Of a DNA stretch of 16,605 nucleotides, positions 1 to 7,151 are shown in pieces; within the stretch, counting starts at the first letter, position 1, and each line of letters starts with the position of its first letter. The notes below the pieces were generated by a model. It was given only the letters and a program-made list of their open reading frames with translations. It searched no databases and had not been told where the DNA came from. The stretch is taken from positions 1-16,605 of the forward strand of contig JAGVKY010000137.1 in assembly GCA_020050175.1 (NCBI GenBank). The letters run 5' to 3'. This DNA comes from Parachlamydiales bacterium (GTDB lineage Bacteria > Chlamydiota > Chlamydiia > Chlamydiales > JAJFMK01). Both the position numbers and the translations under genes were made by a program.

Positions 1-20
1 CCCATTGAAAGGAGAGGTTT

Positions 21-50
21 AAAAAACACTGCTTTATCTAGAAAGTGATC
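21..50 (-). terminator. Possible weak terminator of the MOMP-like gene
   Basis: On the minus strand the end of the porin gene can fold into a short imperfect stem (CACT paired with AGTG around an A/T-rich interior) followed directly by six T. The stem is weak and includes the stop codon, so this is a suggestion only. Confidence 0.3.
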
Positions 51-1132
51 GCCACGTGGGCATTCAAACCGTGGAGCGACAAGTCCCCGATGGGAGGCTG
101 TCCACCTGTAAGAATAATGCTGACACCAGAACCGGGTGCATTCCAATGATTCCACCAGTGTTGGACTTCGTAAGAAACACCCGCTACGACTCCAAACCCA
201 TCAAAACTTCCAGTCCAATCAAGACCAATATAACCATCCACTGTTGGTTTTAAACGGTGAAGCTTGTCTGTGTGGAGAGTAACTTTGATGTCATGTGAGG
301 CTATGCCTATATGAGGAATTTCTTCGACATGAATTCTTCCGTAAACTAAAGCGCCACTCACACCACTAGTTAAACTAAATCCACAGCCGATTCCCCAGCT
401 GTTATCCACACCGATGCTTGGCCCAACAGCTCTAAAATGATTTCTCTTTATAACATCGACAGTAACAGGAATAAAAGGGGTTCTCTTTGAAAGTCTTGTC
501 TCATTACCAAAATATTGGACAAATTGCTTTTGCAAGATCCAAGCCCCTTTGACCCCTACGTAAGGACGGAAAGCGAAATCACTCCAAAAATAAGCCCCTC
601 TACCCAAAGTGACATCAGCGACATTGTAATTAAAATGCCAATCGCTCGAAGCCTCTACACCAAATTGGATGTTGGCACTATTGGATTGATTGATGAAAGC
701 AAAAATTGCTGAAGCTGGAACTGACAAAGGTAAAATTTGATGACCTGAAGTCATTGTATGGGACTTTTGACGATAATCGAATCTTGTGTAGGAGGCATCT
801 AGATCCCATGAACTGCAAGAATCCTTTAAAATAAACCCAACTCTAAAACCTGAATTCCATTTAAAGTGTGGCTCAACAACCCTTGCTTGTTCAATTAAAT
901 TATCAAAGGGACCCCCAATCTGTTCTATCAGGCGAGCTGCTCCCCCATTGAGGACACCGGCATATTGCATTTGATCTTGAATCACTTGCCAGTACAAGTA
1001 TTCGCCGTAAACTTTAAGCTTCCATTCTTCATCCACATCATACTGAACAGGATAACACTCATTTGCAGAGTATAAATTCTGCGCAAAAGCAGATAAAAAA
1101 ACTAAAGAAATAAAGGTAGATATTGACTTCAA
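38..1132 (-). CDS. MOMP-like porin, Lpg1974-type outer membrane beta-barrel
   Basis: Predicted pore-forming outer membrane protein of 364 residues. A signal peptide covers about residues 1-23, with cleavage likely after SA before NECYP. The mature part is rich in alternating aromatic strands (for example YGEYLYWQ near the start and WDLDASYTRFDY further on) and ends in ITF; a terminal Phe is the usual BAM recognition signature. Lpg1974-like porins are expanded in Simkania- and Waddlia-type chlamydiae, where they replace or supplement MOMP. The mature protein has only three cysteines, fewer than classical MOMP, so it is probably less disulfide-crosslinked. The start is TTG: there is no ATG before about residue 55, the signal peptide requires this start, and AGGAGA lies seven bases upstream. 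It is monocistronic with its own promoter. The family call is from pattern recognition, and the substrate is unknown. Confidence 0.82.
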   Translation of the reverse strand: MKSISTFISLVFLSAFAQNLYSANECYPVQYDVDEEWKLKVYGEYLYWQVIQDQMQYAGVLNGGAARLIEQIGGPFDNLIEQARVVEPHFKWNSGFRVGFILKDSCSSWDLDASYTRFDYRQKSHTMTSGHQILPLSVPASAIFAFINQSNSANIQFGVEASSDWHFNYNVADVTLGRGAYFWSDFAFRPYVGVKGAWILQKQFVQYFGNETRLSKRTPFIPVTVDVIKRNHFRAVGPSIGVDNSWGIGCGFSLTSGVSGALVYGRIHVEEIPHIGIASHDIKVTLHTDKLHRLKPTVDGYIGLDWTGSFDGFGVVAGVSYEVQHWWNHWNAPGSGVSIILTGGQPPIGDLSLHGLNAHVAITF

Positions 1133-1138
1133 GGGTAA

Positions 1139-1165
1139 TCTCCTAAGCTTGAAATGATAGCTTAG
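1139..1165 (-). promoter_or_regulatory. Leader hairpin abutting the Shine-Dalgarno of the MOMP-like gene
   Basis: A perfect 7-bp inverted repeat (CTAAGCT at 1143-1149, AGCTTAG at 1159-1165) has a 9-base loop. In the mRNA its 3' arm runs into the AGGAGA ribosome-binding site at 1139-1144 before the TTG start. With the predicted promoter, the transcript would begin at or very near this hairpin. It could stabilise the 5' end or tune translation. Structure is seen; function is inference. Confidence 0.5.
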
Positions 1166-1166
1166 T

Positions 1167-1195
1167 AAATTAGGTGTCTATTGGCCTAAAGTCAA
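1167..1195 (-). promoter_or_regulatory. Sigma-70-like promoter for the MOMP-like gene
   Basis: The -35 box TTGACT (1190-1195, five of six consensus bases) and -10 box TAATTT (1167-1172, three of six) are separated by exactly 17 bases. Transcription would start about 25-30 bases upstream of the TTG start. It is the best-looking promoter in the window, though the -10 box is weak. Confidence 0.5.
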
Positions 1196-1277
1196 GAAAA
1201 AATCTGTTTTCTAGTTATCCCAGAACATAAATCAGAAATCTTTTATCAAAAATAAAATATTACAAATAAATATTTTT

Positions 1278-2336
1278 CTATTTTAGCCTCTCAATCCAAG
1301 CGAGGATATTCTCGCGATTGATTTCATCAAGGCCTACTAATTTCTTTGCCTCAATTTTCTTCTTATTCGCAATGATCACCGTTGGGGTGCTATTGATCTG
1401 AAAAGTTTGAGCAATACCTTGGAAGAACCTCATCCCACTGTCGATATCAGCAAACAATAATTGCTTATAGGTAACGCCTAAGGGAGAAATAGCTTCCTGG
1501 ACATCTTGTTGCGTGGGAGATTTAGTTTTTGCTGTTAAAGCAGTTAAGATTCCCCTAAGTTCAAGGTATTTTCCTTTTTCCTTAAGCATAAAGGAGAGAT
1601 TGTATGGTAAGAAATTTAAGCTTTCAGAATGGATCGCTCGATCCACAAAAACAACCGTTGCCTTCTCCATGATTGATGGAACAATTTCAGCGAGCGAAGG
1701 TTCCAATTTTTTGCAGGCTTTACAGAACCAATCGGATACAAAGTAAACTTCAATTGGGCTCGAACGATTCCCAAAAAGAGGATCTTCTTGCTCCGAAGTT
1801 CCTTGAGCGAAAGACTGTTCAGGTTTAAAAACTCCTACGAAGGCGATAAAAAAACCTGTGATAAGAGTCAAAAATGGAGGAAAAGAACGGCGACGTGCTT
1901 GTCGGAGCATAATAGGATCCCCTGGAGTGATAGATTTAGAAAGTAAGCGAGTTCCTTCTATCAAAAGACAAAGGGACGCCAATATTATACATCCGGCAAT
2001 TGCTAGACAGACCGGGCAAAAAGATTGAATAACAAGCTTTTGCACAAGAATAAACCATACTTCTGCCCCTATTGCACCGCTCAGTAAAAGAGCTAATAAG
2101 TAGAGTGTTTTCCCCTCAGAGAAAAAATTAAGCGACCACAAAGCGATGGCTATTGAGAAAAAAACGATCCCGAGCAAATCGAAGGGATATCCGAAAAAAC
2201 GGTATTCGTGCGCTTCTGCACATGTCTCTATGCACCATTCACTTAGTGAAATCAAAGACAGCACTAAGCCAGCGAGCAGAAAAAATCCGACCACCACCAT
2301 TAGGGGGCGATCAAGTACCCTCCGAAAAACGCTCAT
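1278..2336 (-). CDS. VKOR-thioredoxin fusion, disulfide bond formation protein
   Basis: Inner-membrane thiol oxidase of 352 residues combining a DsbB-like quinone-reducing module with a DsbA-like oxidase. The N-terminal half is a VKOR domain with helices near 11-31, 50-70, 77-97 and 108-127. It carries the loop cysteine pair C35/C39 and the active-site CPVC at 107-110. A fifth helix near 153-170 leads to a periplasmic thioredoxin fold with CKAC at 205-208 and the cis-proline motif STPT at 316-319. Such fusions are known from cyanobacteria, actinobacteria and other phyla; electrons would pass from substrate cysteines through CKAC to the VKOR pair and then to quinone. Chlamydial envelopes depend on disulfide crosslinks, so a role in folding porins and Cys-rich proteins is likely. 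All six redox cysteines are present. It sits alone between the porin and the lol genes. Confidence 0.85.
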   Translation of the reverse strand: MSVFRRVLDRPLMVVVGFFLLAGLVLSLISLSEWCIETCAEAHEYRFFGYPFDLLGIVFFSIAIALWSLNFFSEGKTLYLLALLLSGAIGAEVWFILVQKLVIQSFCPVCLAIAGCIILASLCLLIEGTRLLSKSITPGDPIMLRQARRRSFPPFLTLITGFFIAFVGVFKPEQSFAQGTSEQEDPLFGNRSSPIEVYFVSDWFCKACKKLEPSLAEIVPSIMEKATVVFVDRAIHSESLNFLPYNLSFMLKEKGKYLELRGILTALTAKTKSPTQQDVQEAISPLGVTYKQLLFADIDSGMRFFQGIAQTFQINSTPTVIIANKKKIEAKKLVGLDEINRENILAWIERLK

Positions 2337-2356
2337 ATCTTTACCTTATTCTCCAG

Positions 2357-2385
2357 GAAGTAACTAAAAAAAAGATTTCAGTCAA
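2357..2385 (-). promoter_or_regulatory. Possible promoter of the VKOR-thioredoxin gene
   Basis: TTGACT at 2380-2385, the same -35 as at the porin gene, is followed after 17 bases by a poor -10 candidate, TACTTC (2357-2362). The rest of the 159-base gap between this gene and lolD shows no gene, clear terminator or repeat. Confidence 0.25.
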
Positions 2386-2495
2386 CTAACACCGAAAAAC
2401 TCACGGGTTTCAAAGTTCGACTTCGATGGGTAGCAGAAACTAAACGTAAGTTTGGTGAATTTAGATCAAACACCACAACTTAGCGATCTCTGCGG

Positions 2496-3158
2496 TTAAG
2501 AGAGAACGCCTTGCGAGAGGCGGAGGGAGCGATCTGCCTTTTTGGCGAACTGTTCGTCGTGAGTAACGACGACGACAGCGGTGCCGTTTTTGCTAAGAGA
2601 AAGGAGAGTCTCTTGGATAAAGGCAGCGTTAACTGAATCGAGATTGCCTGTTGGTTCATCTGCAAGGATGAGAGGGGGGGATGAGAGAAGAGCGCGAGCT
2701 AAAGCGACACGCTGCTTTTCTCCGCCAGAAAGAAGCTTGGTAGAAAAATCAAGACGATCTTTGAGCCCAAAGGCCTCTAGAAGCTCTTCTGCCCGCTTGT
2801 AATTGGCGCTTCCCCTTTTTGTCTCCTCTCTACGAATCTTCGAAGCCATGAGGAGATTTTCGATCGGAGAAAGTTCTTCCAATAGATGAAATGCCTGAAA
2901 GACAAAGCCAATGGATTTTCGACGTAAAGCGGCACTATTCCATTTCGAAGCTTTTTCCCCATCGATAAAGATCTCCCCCTCAGTCGGTTGATCCAAAAGT
3001 CCAAGAAGGTGGAGAAGTGTCGTCTTACCGTCTCCCGAACGGCCAAGAATAGCTACACACTCCCCTCTTTCAATATCAAGATCAACACCACGGATTAGGG
3101 GGATGGGAGAGGGCGCGTAAAAAGTCTTTTTAAGATTTCTAACTTTTAAAAAACTCAT
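2496..3158 (-). CDS. lolD: LolD-type ABC transporter ATP-binding protein
   Basis: ATPase of a lipoprotein-releasing (Lol) or MacB-type ABC system, 220 residues, close to the usual LolD length. All nucleotide-binding motifs are intact: Walker A GRSGDGKT at 39-46, Q-loop Q88 in GFVFQAF, signature LSGGEKQR at 143-150, Walker B LILADEP ending near 169, D-loop NLDS, and switch histidine H200 in VVTHDEQ. By family it would power extraction of mature lipoproteins from the inner membrane for transfer to the outer membrane. Its ATG overlaps the stop of the upstream permease gene as ATGA, implying translational coupling and a shared complex. The order rpmG - permease - ATPase matches C. trachomatis CT150-CT152 as recalled. 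No LolA or LolB is in the window, so the export of another substrate is not excluded. Confidence 0.85.
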   Translation of the reverse strand: MSFLKVRNLKKTFYAPSPIPLIRGVDLDIERGECVAILGRSGDGKTTLLHLLGLLDQPTEGEIFIDGEKASKWNSAALRRKSIGFVFQAFHLLEELSPIENLLMASKIRREETKRGSANYKRAEELLEAFGLKDRLDFSTKLLSGGEKQRVALARALLSSPPLILADEPTGNLDSVNAAFIQETLLSLSKNGTAVVVVTHDEQFAKKADRSLRLSQGVLS

Positions 3159-4756
3159 TCCGATTTCAAAGCCTCTGAGGGTTTAAGACGGCAAGCTTTG
3201 ATGGCAGGAATAAGCCCTGAGAAAAGGGCTAAAATGGATGTCATCCCCATCACCCAGAATAGAGTTTCTTTTGATAACGTAATCTGCAATCCTCCACTTC
3301 CAAAAAAAGTCTGGAAAGCTGAAAAACCTTGCAGCCAACTGAGAAGGTCAAGCAGATCAGGAACAAATCTGAGAGTGATCAGAGTGAAACCCACTCCTAA
3401 AAGACTCCCCAAGACCCCAATCACAAGACCTGAAAAGGCAAAAATAAAGGCAATGCTTGCTGTTGAGGCTCCCAAAGCACGCAGTATAGCAATCTCCCGC
3501 TTTTTGTCATTGATGAGGATGATCAAGAGAGAGATGATGTTAGAACAGGCCACGATCAAAATGAGCACTGAGAGCAAAGTAAACAGGTTTTTCTGGCTTG
3601 TCAACTCTTGGAGAAGAGGTTTTACAAATTCAAAATCCCGGAAAGTTTCAACTCTAAAATAAGGGGCAATCCCTCGAGCTTCGAATTCTTTGAGAAGCTT
3701 TTGCTTAACAAGAGGAGCCTGATCGATATCGTTAAAGCGTAGAGATACCCCTTCAGTTCCAGGGACACTATCTTGATGGGTCTGTGAACGGATAAGAGAT
3801 AACAGTTCCGGGTGAGTTAAGAGAAACTTGCCCCCCATCCCCAAAAGACCTGGATCATAAAACCCTGCCACATAAATGGGATGTTTAACCTCTTGTTTGG
3901 ATGTTAAGGTCGCAAGCTCATAAACAACCGCCCCTTCATCACCAATAAAAACCCCTGCATCACGAAATTGCTTAGGTAAAAGAATCCCTTTTCCCCAACC
4001 TTTGACATCGGGTAAATTCCACTCGCTGCTGGTCTTAGAAATCCAAAGGGGCAAACATCCTTTATCTGTACAAACAAGAGAGGGCTTTCCATTATGGATA
4101 TTTTTAACTAGACGGTCAGAAAGATCTCCTCCCCGAAAAGTCACCTTCTTACCTAAATGGGCCACGTCAGACATGTTAGGGGGAAGCAGCGTCTTCTCAA
4201 AAGCCTCGTTTTTGTGATCAAAAGAGAGGGCCCAGAGCGTTTGAGAAAGAGCACTTTCTTCTACCTCATCCTTAATTAAACGTTTGATCTGTAATCTAAG
4301 AGAGACCGAAGCCACCTCATAAAAAGAAGTTTTGAGATCACTCACCTCTTCTTTGACCTTGTCAATTGAACCAAAAAGAGACTCGATCAGATTTCCTTCT
4401 AAAGGGGGCCATTCACGAGGAGGTTCAGGGTCGATCCTAGGATCGTATAAAACTTTCCCATCTGCTACTTTTTCCTGCAGTGTTCGAGGGGTATAGCCAG
4501 CCTCGCTGCTTATCGTATCTAGAAGGTAATAGGAAGAGCGAAAATAGGCCTCTGTCGGGACGACACGGATGGGAGACGCCAAGGTGATCAGCTTCTCCAT
4601 CCATCCTCTTTCAAGACTTGTCGTCACTGAAAAGAAGGAAAGAATAAGCCAAACGACAAGCGTAACAACAAGAACCGCTATCAAGCTAATAATAGAAAGA
4701 GATAGCCGTCGCCACCTCGGGAAGAGGTACTGGGTGGCAACGGCTATCTCGAACAT
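3155..4756 (-). CDS. LolC/LolE-type lipoprotein-releasing ABC permease (FtsX family)
   Basis: Membrane partner of the downstream LolD-like ATPase, 533 residues. The topology is typical of the family: one N-terminal helix near 20-44, a large periplasmic domain (about 45-390), then three helices near 391-415, 435-462 and 498-521. The cytoplasmic motif REIAILRALGAS (about 420-431), which contacts the ATPase in FtsX/LolE/MacB permeases, is nearly canonical, and the C-terminus has the usual PSEAL signature. It is some 120 residues longer than E. coli LolC or LolE, the extra length lying in the periplasmic domain. Only one permease gene is present, suggesting a homodimer (LolF-like arrangement) rather than a LolC-LolE heterodimer. 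The start ATG has a poor ribosome-binding site, but the N-terminal helix supports it. The 97 bases up to rpmG hold no gene. Confidence 0.8.
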   Translation of the reverse strand: MFEIAVATQYLFPRWRRLSLSIISLIAVLVVTLVVWLILSFFSVTTSLERGWMEKLITLASPIRVVPTEAYFRSSYYLLDTISSEAGYTPRTLQEKVADGKVLYDPRIDPEPPREWPPLEGNLIESLFGSIDKVKEEVSDLKTSFYEVASVSLRLQIKRLIKDEVEESALSQTLWALSFDHKNEAFEKTLLPPNMSDVAHLGKKVTFRGGDLSDRLVKNIHNGKPSLVCTDKGCLPLWISKTSSEWNLPDVKGWGKGILLPKQFRDAGVFIGDEGAVVYELATLTSKQEVKHPIYVAGFYDPGLLGMGGKFLLTHPELLSLIRSQTHQDSVPGTEGVSLRFNDIDQAPLVKQKLLKEFEARGIAPYFRVETFRDFEFVKPLLQELTSQKNLFTLLSVLILIVACSNIISLLIILINDKKREIAILRALGASTASIAFIFAFSGLVIGVLGSLLGVGFTLITLRFVPDLLDLLSWLQGFSAFQTFFGSGGLQITLSKETLFWVMGMTSILALFSGLIPAIKACRLKPSEALKSE

Positions 4757-4853
4757 GCTCTAAGTCTAATGATTAGGTTTTAAAAGGGCGAAGGAACTTG
4801 TAGCACTCGGCTCTTCTAGTTAATCTTTTATACGATTCTTGCCAGAAAAGCTA

Positions 4854-5012
4854 CTATTTAGCTTCTTTGTAAACGACTTTTTTACGGAGGGTAGGATCAT
4901 ACTTTTTTCTTTCGATCCGGTCTCTCGTATTGACCTTATTCTTCGTCGTGAAGTAGCAATGATCACTCTCAGTGCTTTTTAATTTAATATTTTCTCTTTT
5001 GGAAGAAGCCAT
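4854..5012 (-). CDS. rpmG: 50S ribosomal protein L33
   Basis: Small basic ribosomal protein of 52 residues, starting [13 protein letters not shown] and ending VVYKEAK. The core [21 protein letters not shown] is characteristic of L33 (usual form: Y-TTKNKRN-ERLELKKYDP). It lacks the four zinc-binding cysteines of the C+ form; the single Cys precedes the core tyrosine, so this is the zinc-free type. The purine-rich AAAGAGAAAG lies upstream of the ATG. It begins 25 bases after the translocator-like gene set and is followed by the LolC/E-type permease on the same strand, as in C. trachomatis (CT150-CT151-CT152, from memory). It may therefore be transcribed from the upstream secretion operon, or from an unseen promoter inside it. 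Confidence 0.93.
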   Translation of the reverse strand: MASSKRENIKLKSTESDHCYFTTKNKVNTRDRIERKKYDPTLRKKVVYKEAK

Positions 5013-5037
5013 TTTTCTTTCTCTTTAACTTGTGTAA

Positions 5038-5571
5038 TTATCTAGCAAAAATTTGGAAAGCTTCGTGACGAGCTCTTTCGTCTGCTTCCATACCTGCTTT
5101 TGCTTGTTGGAAACTCTGATCTTCGCTTGCTTTTGACTGCTGATGGATTTGCAAGTAGGACAGGATCGCTTGGTTTCTTGCTTGGAGAGGAACAAGTCCC
5201 GCCTGCTTTAACATTTCAACGTATTGTCCACCTGCACCAAAGGCTGCAGAGACCCCTTTAGTAAATGTTTTAGCTCCCGCTCCAATAAAGGAGGCGGCCA
5301 TTTGAGCCCCAGCTCCTATTATTTGAAGGGCAAAACCTGAGATTTCTCTCATCTTGTCCCTTTGCTCATTAACCACATGTTCTAGCTCATCTTCGAGGGC
5401 TTGCAGATTGTGTTTAGAAATGATTCTACCGATATACGACACGCGGATGAGACATTCACGTATCACCTTCATCAGGCTATCAATCGAACCATCTACATCA
5501 AGAAGGTGTTGGCAGAGCTCTAAGCTTTCTTCGGTCTTTCGATCGAAATCTGAATCTATATTTAGGGACAT
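5038..5571 (-). CDS. Putative type III secretion minor translocator (SctB/YopD/SseD-like)
   Basis: Protein of 177 residues with a hydrophilic helical N-terminus (1-75), one Gly/Ala-rich amphipathic hydrophobic stretch (about 77-116, with repeated IGAGA) and a Gln/Glu-rich helical C-terminus. There is no signal peptide. This layout, together with its place directly after a YopB-like gene, fits the minor translocators YopD, EspB, SseD and chlamydial CopD, which insert in the host membrane with the major translocator to form the pore. It is much shorter than YopD (about 300) or CopD but near SseD (about 195). The gap to the upstream gene is 12 bases. No single motif is diagnostic, so the call rests on architecture and gene order. 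It could instead be a small membrane-active effector. Confidence 0.5.
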   Translation of the reverse strand: MSLNIDSDFDRKTEESLELCQHLLDVDGSIDSLMKVIRECLIRVSYIGRIISKHNLQALEDELEHVVNEQRDKMREISGFALQIIGAGAQMAASFIGAGAKTFTKGVSAAFGAGGQYVEMLKQAGLVPLQARNQAILSYLQIHQQSKASEDQSFQQAKAGMEADERARHEAFQIFAR

Positions 5572-5583
5572 AGCTTTACTATC

Positions 5584-6630
5584 TTACCTTGAAAACATGA
5601 GTTGAATCAACTCCCCCATTTCTTCCATCTGACGGGAGAGAGCTCCTAACTCTTTATGATACTGTTCTGTGAACTTTGCGGCCTTATCGCCAATGCTTGT
5701 CAATTTTTCTGTAGCTTTTCTTTTTTCGTTATTTAAAACACCCAAATCCCCTTGATAAGACTTGAGAGTTTGGTCAGCTTTAGCCTTGATGGCTGTCGTC
5801 AATGCCTGTGCCCCAAGAAGAACAAAGCCAATAATAGCCGTAACCGATACAGGGGCAACTCCCGCAGCGGAGGCACCCATTAGGGGCAGATAAATAGCTA
5901 GATCAAGAAGGGTACTGGCCATTTGTCCAAGCGGCTGACTTAAACCCACATGAGCAGCAGATAGAGCAGAAATGGCAAAAAGTCCAGCCCCCCATTTGAC
6001 GGGCAATTGCAAACTAGAAAGAATTCCTGCTAGGGGGGTCAGTAGCTGCTGAAATTTTTCAAATAAATTTTTCCTGGAGAACTGCGCCATGACCTGATCG
6101 GCTTTTTTGGTAATTTCCTGCTGGACAGAATCCCGTTCGATGCGAGCTTTTGTCAGAGCTTCCCCCTGGAGGGCAACCGTTCTCTTTTGTTCCAATTCTC
6201 TCTTTTTCTGAATCGCATGAAGAAGTTGTTCAAAATTTTTATTATCGTCTTCGTCAACAACCTCAGTGATCGCCTGAAGCGCTTTTTTTGCCTCATCAAA
6301 AAGAAGGTGGATCTTTTCTTGTTCCTCAGGAGTGAACTCTTTAGAGACCTCTCCCCCGAAAAAAGTATTCATCACCCAAGAGAAGAATTGAAAAAATGGA
6401 TTTTTCCCGTTATTGGACTCTTGTTTTTTAGGAGCAACCAACTTCTGCTCAGCTAAATGTTGCTTTTTACGGTCCTCGTGAAAGACAGACATCGGAGAAG
6501 GTAAAAGATTTTCTATATTCTCTTGAGGGTGTGTCTCTTCTATCTCCTCTGGAGGAAGAAGGACAACTTCCGGCTGGGGAAATTCAGACAGCTTGATGTC
6601 TAAATCTCTTGGAGAAATTTCTATCGTCAT
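5584..6630 (-). CDS. Putative type III secretion major translocator (SctE/YopB/CopB-like)
   Basis: Protein of 348 residues without a signal peptide. A polar, Pro/Glu-rich N-terminus (1-75) is followed by a long helical coiled-coil region (about 103-190), two hydrophobic segments (about 208-228 and 240-280, the second Ala/Gly-rich and probably a hairpin) and a second coiled coil (about 285-345). This is the pattern of the major hydrophobic translocators YopB, IpaB, SseC and chlamydial CopB, which form the pore in the host or inclusion membrane. It is shorter than CopB (about 490) and YopB (about 400). Its ATG overlaps the stop of the preceding gene as ATGA, so the two are coupled. No LcrH/SycD-type TPR chaperone, which such proteins normally need, is in the window. 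Function is inferred from architecture and order. Confidence 0.58.
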   Translation of the reverse strand: MTIEISPRDLDIKLSEFPQPEVVLLPPEEIEETHPQENIENLLPSPMSVFHEDRKKQHLAEQKLVAPKKQESNNGKNPFFQFFSWVMNTFFGGEVSKEFTPEEQEKIHLLFDEAKKALQAITEVVDEDDNKNFEQLLHAIQKKRELEQKRTVALQGEALTKARIERDSVQQEITKKADQVMAQFSRKNLFEKFQQLLTPLAGILSSLQLPVKWGAGLFAISALSAAHVGLSQPLGQMASTLLDLAIYLPLMGASAAGVAPVSVTAIIGFVLLGAQALTTAIKAKADQTLKSYQGDLGVLNNEKRKATEKLTSIGDKAAKFTEQYHKELGALSRQMEEMGELIQLMFSR

Positions 6631-7145
6631 CTTCCTAAAGCTTGTGCCTGGTGAAGTTTAGTGTCGTAAAGAGTTTTCAAAATTTTGTTAGCCATTTGAA
6701 AAGACTCGGACCGCTCATTATTTAGCTGTTGCACTGTGTGCATTAAGAGGTCATTTTCAAGATTTTTTTCTTCAACAGCTGTTTTAATATTTTCAATTAA
6801 TCTTTCTCTTTCTTGCCCTGTAAATTTCGTTTTTCCTAGGGGAAGCTTCAGATTAAATCGGTCATTCAACTCTAAATAAAGCTCTTTGATCTCAGGAGAG
6901 TTAGTAAAATCTAAGACACCCTTGTTGTCGGTTGCCGTATTTAACGCTCGTGTTAAGGATTGAAGAGCTTTTACCTCTTCTTGGCGGCCTTTCAGAATTT
7001 TAAAATTATCTTTTAAAGTTTTCTCAAGCTTTTCAACACGTGCTTTATTGACAAGCAAAGTCAAGGTCTCAAGGGAATATGATCCCTTTTTATCCTCCTT
7101 TTCAGGAGCAGAAACTTCTTCAATATTATCAATACCAATGCTCAT
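6627..7145 (-). CDS. Putative type III filament/tip protein (EspA/SseB-like), CT577 position
   Basis: Soluble protein of 172 residues, highly charged and mostly helical: a coiled-coil N-terminal arm (about 25-72), a short central part (VLDF at 77-80, then ELYLELNDRF and a Pro/Gly turn near 102-110) and a long C-terminal helix (about 112-168) with regular heptads through VQQLNNERSESF. Two long helices flanking a small insert are typical of self-assembling filament proteins such as EspA and SseB, and of needle-tip proteins. It lies just before the YopB-like gene, as espA lies before espD, sseB before sseC, and CT577 before copB in Chlamydia. It could also be a secreted regulator. No signal peptide. 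The start is six bases after the previous stop. Confidence 0.42.
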   Translation of the reverse strand: MSIGIDNIEEVSAPEKEDKKGSYSLETLTLLVNKARVEKLEKTLKDNFKILKGRQEEVKALQSLTRALNTATDNKGVLDFTNSPEIKELYLELNDRFNLKLPLGKTKFTGQERERLIENIKTAVEEKNLENDLLMHTVQQLNNERSESFQMANKILKTLYDTKLHQAQALGR

Positions 7146-7151
7146 AAGGAT

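Noticed and set aside
2337..2495. Possible small gene or terminator between lolD and the VKOR gene.
   Set aside because: Open frames here are short shadows running into neighbouring genes; no stem with a T run was found.
3198..3662. A 154-codon plus-strand open frame.
   Set aside because: It is antisense to the well-supported C-terminal transmembrane part of the LolC/E-type permease and has no family features.
4757..4853. A TATAAA sequence between rpmG and the permease gene as a promoter.
   Set aside because: The -10-like box (around 4827-4832 on the minus strand) has no acceptable -35 at 16-18 bases, so it was not called.
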